From NCBI GenBank assembly GCA_014860725.1, contig JACZJD010000116.1:1-6072 (forward strand): a stretch of DNA of 6,072 nt. Direction: 5' to 3'. The stretch is from Aquamicrobium sp. (GTDB taxonomy: Bacteria; Pseudomonadota; Alphaproteobacteria; Rhizobiales; Rhizobiaceae). Below the pieces are notes generated by a model that was not told where the DNA came from, did no database searches, and worked only from the letters and a program-made list of their open reading frames with translations. Shown one piece after another: positions 5,159-6,072 of the stretch. Positions within the stretch are counted from its first letter, which is position 1, and every line of letters begins with the position of its first letter. The position numbers and the translations under genes were made by a program.

Positions 5159-6072
5159 GTGACCACCGGCCTGCGCATCGTCCACTGCTTCCGCGCGCCG
5201 GTCGGCGGGGTCTTCCGCCATGTGCGCGACCTCGCCATGGCGCAGGCGGCGGCGGGTCACGAGGTCGGCTTCATCTGCGATTCCACCACCGGCGGCGTGC
5301 TGGAGGACCGCTATTTCGACGCGGTGGCCGGCTCGCTCGCGCTCGGCGTCACGCGCATCCCGATCCGCCGCTCGATCGGTCCCGGCGACATCGCCGCCGG
5401 CCTTCGCACCCATCGTCTCATCAAGCAATTGCGGCCGGACGTGCTGCACGGGCACGGCGCCAAAGGCGGCGCGCTCGCACGCGTCTTCGGCTCAGCCCTG
5501 CGGGTCTCCAGGTTTCGCGTAGCCCGCCTTTATTCGCCGCATGGCGGCGTCCTGCACTACGACCCCGCGACGCTCAAGGGCAGGACGCTTTTCGCCATCG
5601 AGCGGGCGCTCGACCGCCTGACCGACCGCTTCCTCTTCGTCTCCGAGTTCGAGCGCAGGACCTTCGCGGAGAAGATCGGCGGGCCGAAGGCGCCGTGGAG
5701 CGTGGTCTATAACGGCCTCGCGCCGGCCGAGTTCGAGCCGGTGCCGGCGGCCGCCGATGCGGCCGACTTCCTCTATATCGGGGAGATGCGGGCGCTGAAG
5801 GGCACCGACATCTTCATCGACGCGCTCGGGCAGGCGTCGGAGGCGACGGGGCGCAGCCTCACCGCCGTGATGGTCGGCGGCGGCGAGACGGAGACCTACG
5901 CCGCGCAGGTGCAGCGGCTGGGGCTGGAGGCGCGCGTGCGCATGCTGCCGCCGATGCCGGCGCGCGAGGCGTTCGCGCTGGCGCGCACGATCGTCGTTCC
6001 CTCCCGCGCCGAGGCCATGCCCTATATCGTGCTCGAGGCGCTGGCGGCGGGAAAGCCGATGATCGCAACCGC
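5159..6072 (+). CDS. Glycosyltransferase family 4 (GT-B fold), C-terminus beyond the window
   Basis: From a GTG at 5159 the frame is open for 304 codons and leaves the window. GT4 enzymes move a sugar from a nucleotide donor to a lipid-linked acceptor with retention of configuration, at the cytoplasmic face of the inner membrane. The N-terminal Rossmann half shows LRIVHCFRAPVGGVFRHVRD (5-24), with the glycine loop before the acceptor-binding helix, HGHGAKGG (97-104), YSPHGGVLHY (125-134), VSEFER (161-166) and VVYNG (182-186). The donor half shows FLYIGEMRALKGTD (204-217), MVGGGE (238-243) and the EX7E motif in AEAMPYIVLE (E285 and E293), followed by ALAAGKPMIAT (294-304). There is no signal peptide. 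A family member of about 340-400 residues would need some 40-100 more codons. The gene starts 8 nt after the export gene, so the two are very likely co-transcribed. The sugar specificity cannot be told. Confidence 0.93.
   Translation, partial: MTTGLRIVHCFRAPVGGVFRHVRDLAMAQAAAGHEVGFICDSTTGGVLEDRYFDAVAGSLALGVTRIPIRRSIGPGDIAAGLRTHRLIKQLRPDVLHGHGAKGGALARVFGSALRVSRFRVARLYSPHGGVLHYDPATLKGRTLFAIERALDRLTDRFLFVSEFERRTFAEKIGGPKAPWSVVYNGLAPAEFEPVPAAADAADFLYIGEMRALKGTDIFIDALGQASEATGRSLTAVMVGGGETETYAAQVQRLGLEARVRMLPPMPAREAFALARTIVVPSRAEAMPYIVLEALAAGKPMIAT

Overview
This is a GC-rich window of chromosome-like sequence. Its codon use, protein styles and gene set suggest an alphaproteobacterium, most likely from the Hyphomicrobiales (rhizobia and relatives). 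The placement rests on protein character only; no rRNA or other marker is present. All five genes fit one theme: making, modifying and exporting a cell-surface polysaccharide. I see no tRNA, rRNA, CRISPR array, insertion sequence or phage gene.

Layout. (1) 1-735, minus strand: a NodB-type polysaccharide deacetylase whose C-terminus runs off the left edge. (2) 736-832: a short divergent promoter region. (3) 833-2047, plus strand: a FemAB/CelD-like GNAT acyltransferase. (4) 2070-4346, minus strand, convergent with the previous gene across 22 nt: a GumC/Wzc-type polysaccharide co-polymerase fused to a C-terminal tyrosine-kinase-like domain that has lost its Walker residues. (5) 4347-4586: a divergent regulatory region with three GGTT/AACC-type elements and a tandem TTAAC motif. 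(6) 4587-5150, plus strand: a short GumB-like outer-membrane export lipoprotein. (7) 5159 to the right edge, plus strand: a GT4 glycosyltransferase, probably translationally coupled to the export gene.

How they would work together (inference). The glycosyltransferase would build a lipid-linked repeat unit in the cytoplasm. The co-polymerase in the inner membrane and the lipoprotein in the outer membrane would form the export complex and influence chain length. The deacetylase and the acyltransferase would set the acylation state of the sugar. The flippase, polymerase and priming transferase of a Wzx/Wzy pathway are not in the window and would be expected nearby.

The most interesting points are the apparently dead kinase domain fused to the co-polymerase, and the resemblance of the gene set to holdfast (hfs) and unipolar polysaccharide adhesin loci. 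Also worth a look are an altered NodB motif in the deacetylase and the repeated elements between the divergent export genes.
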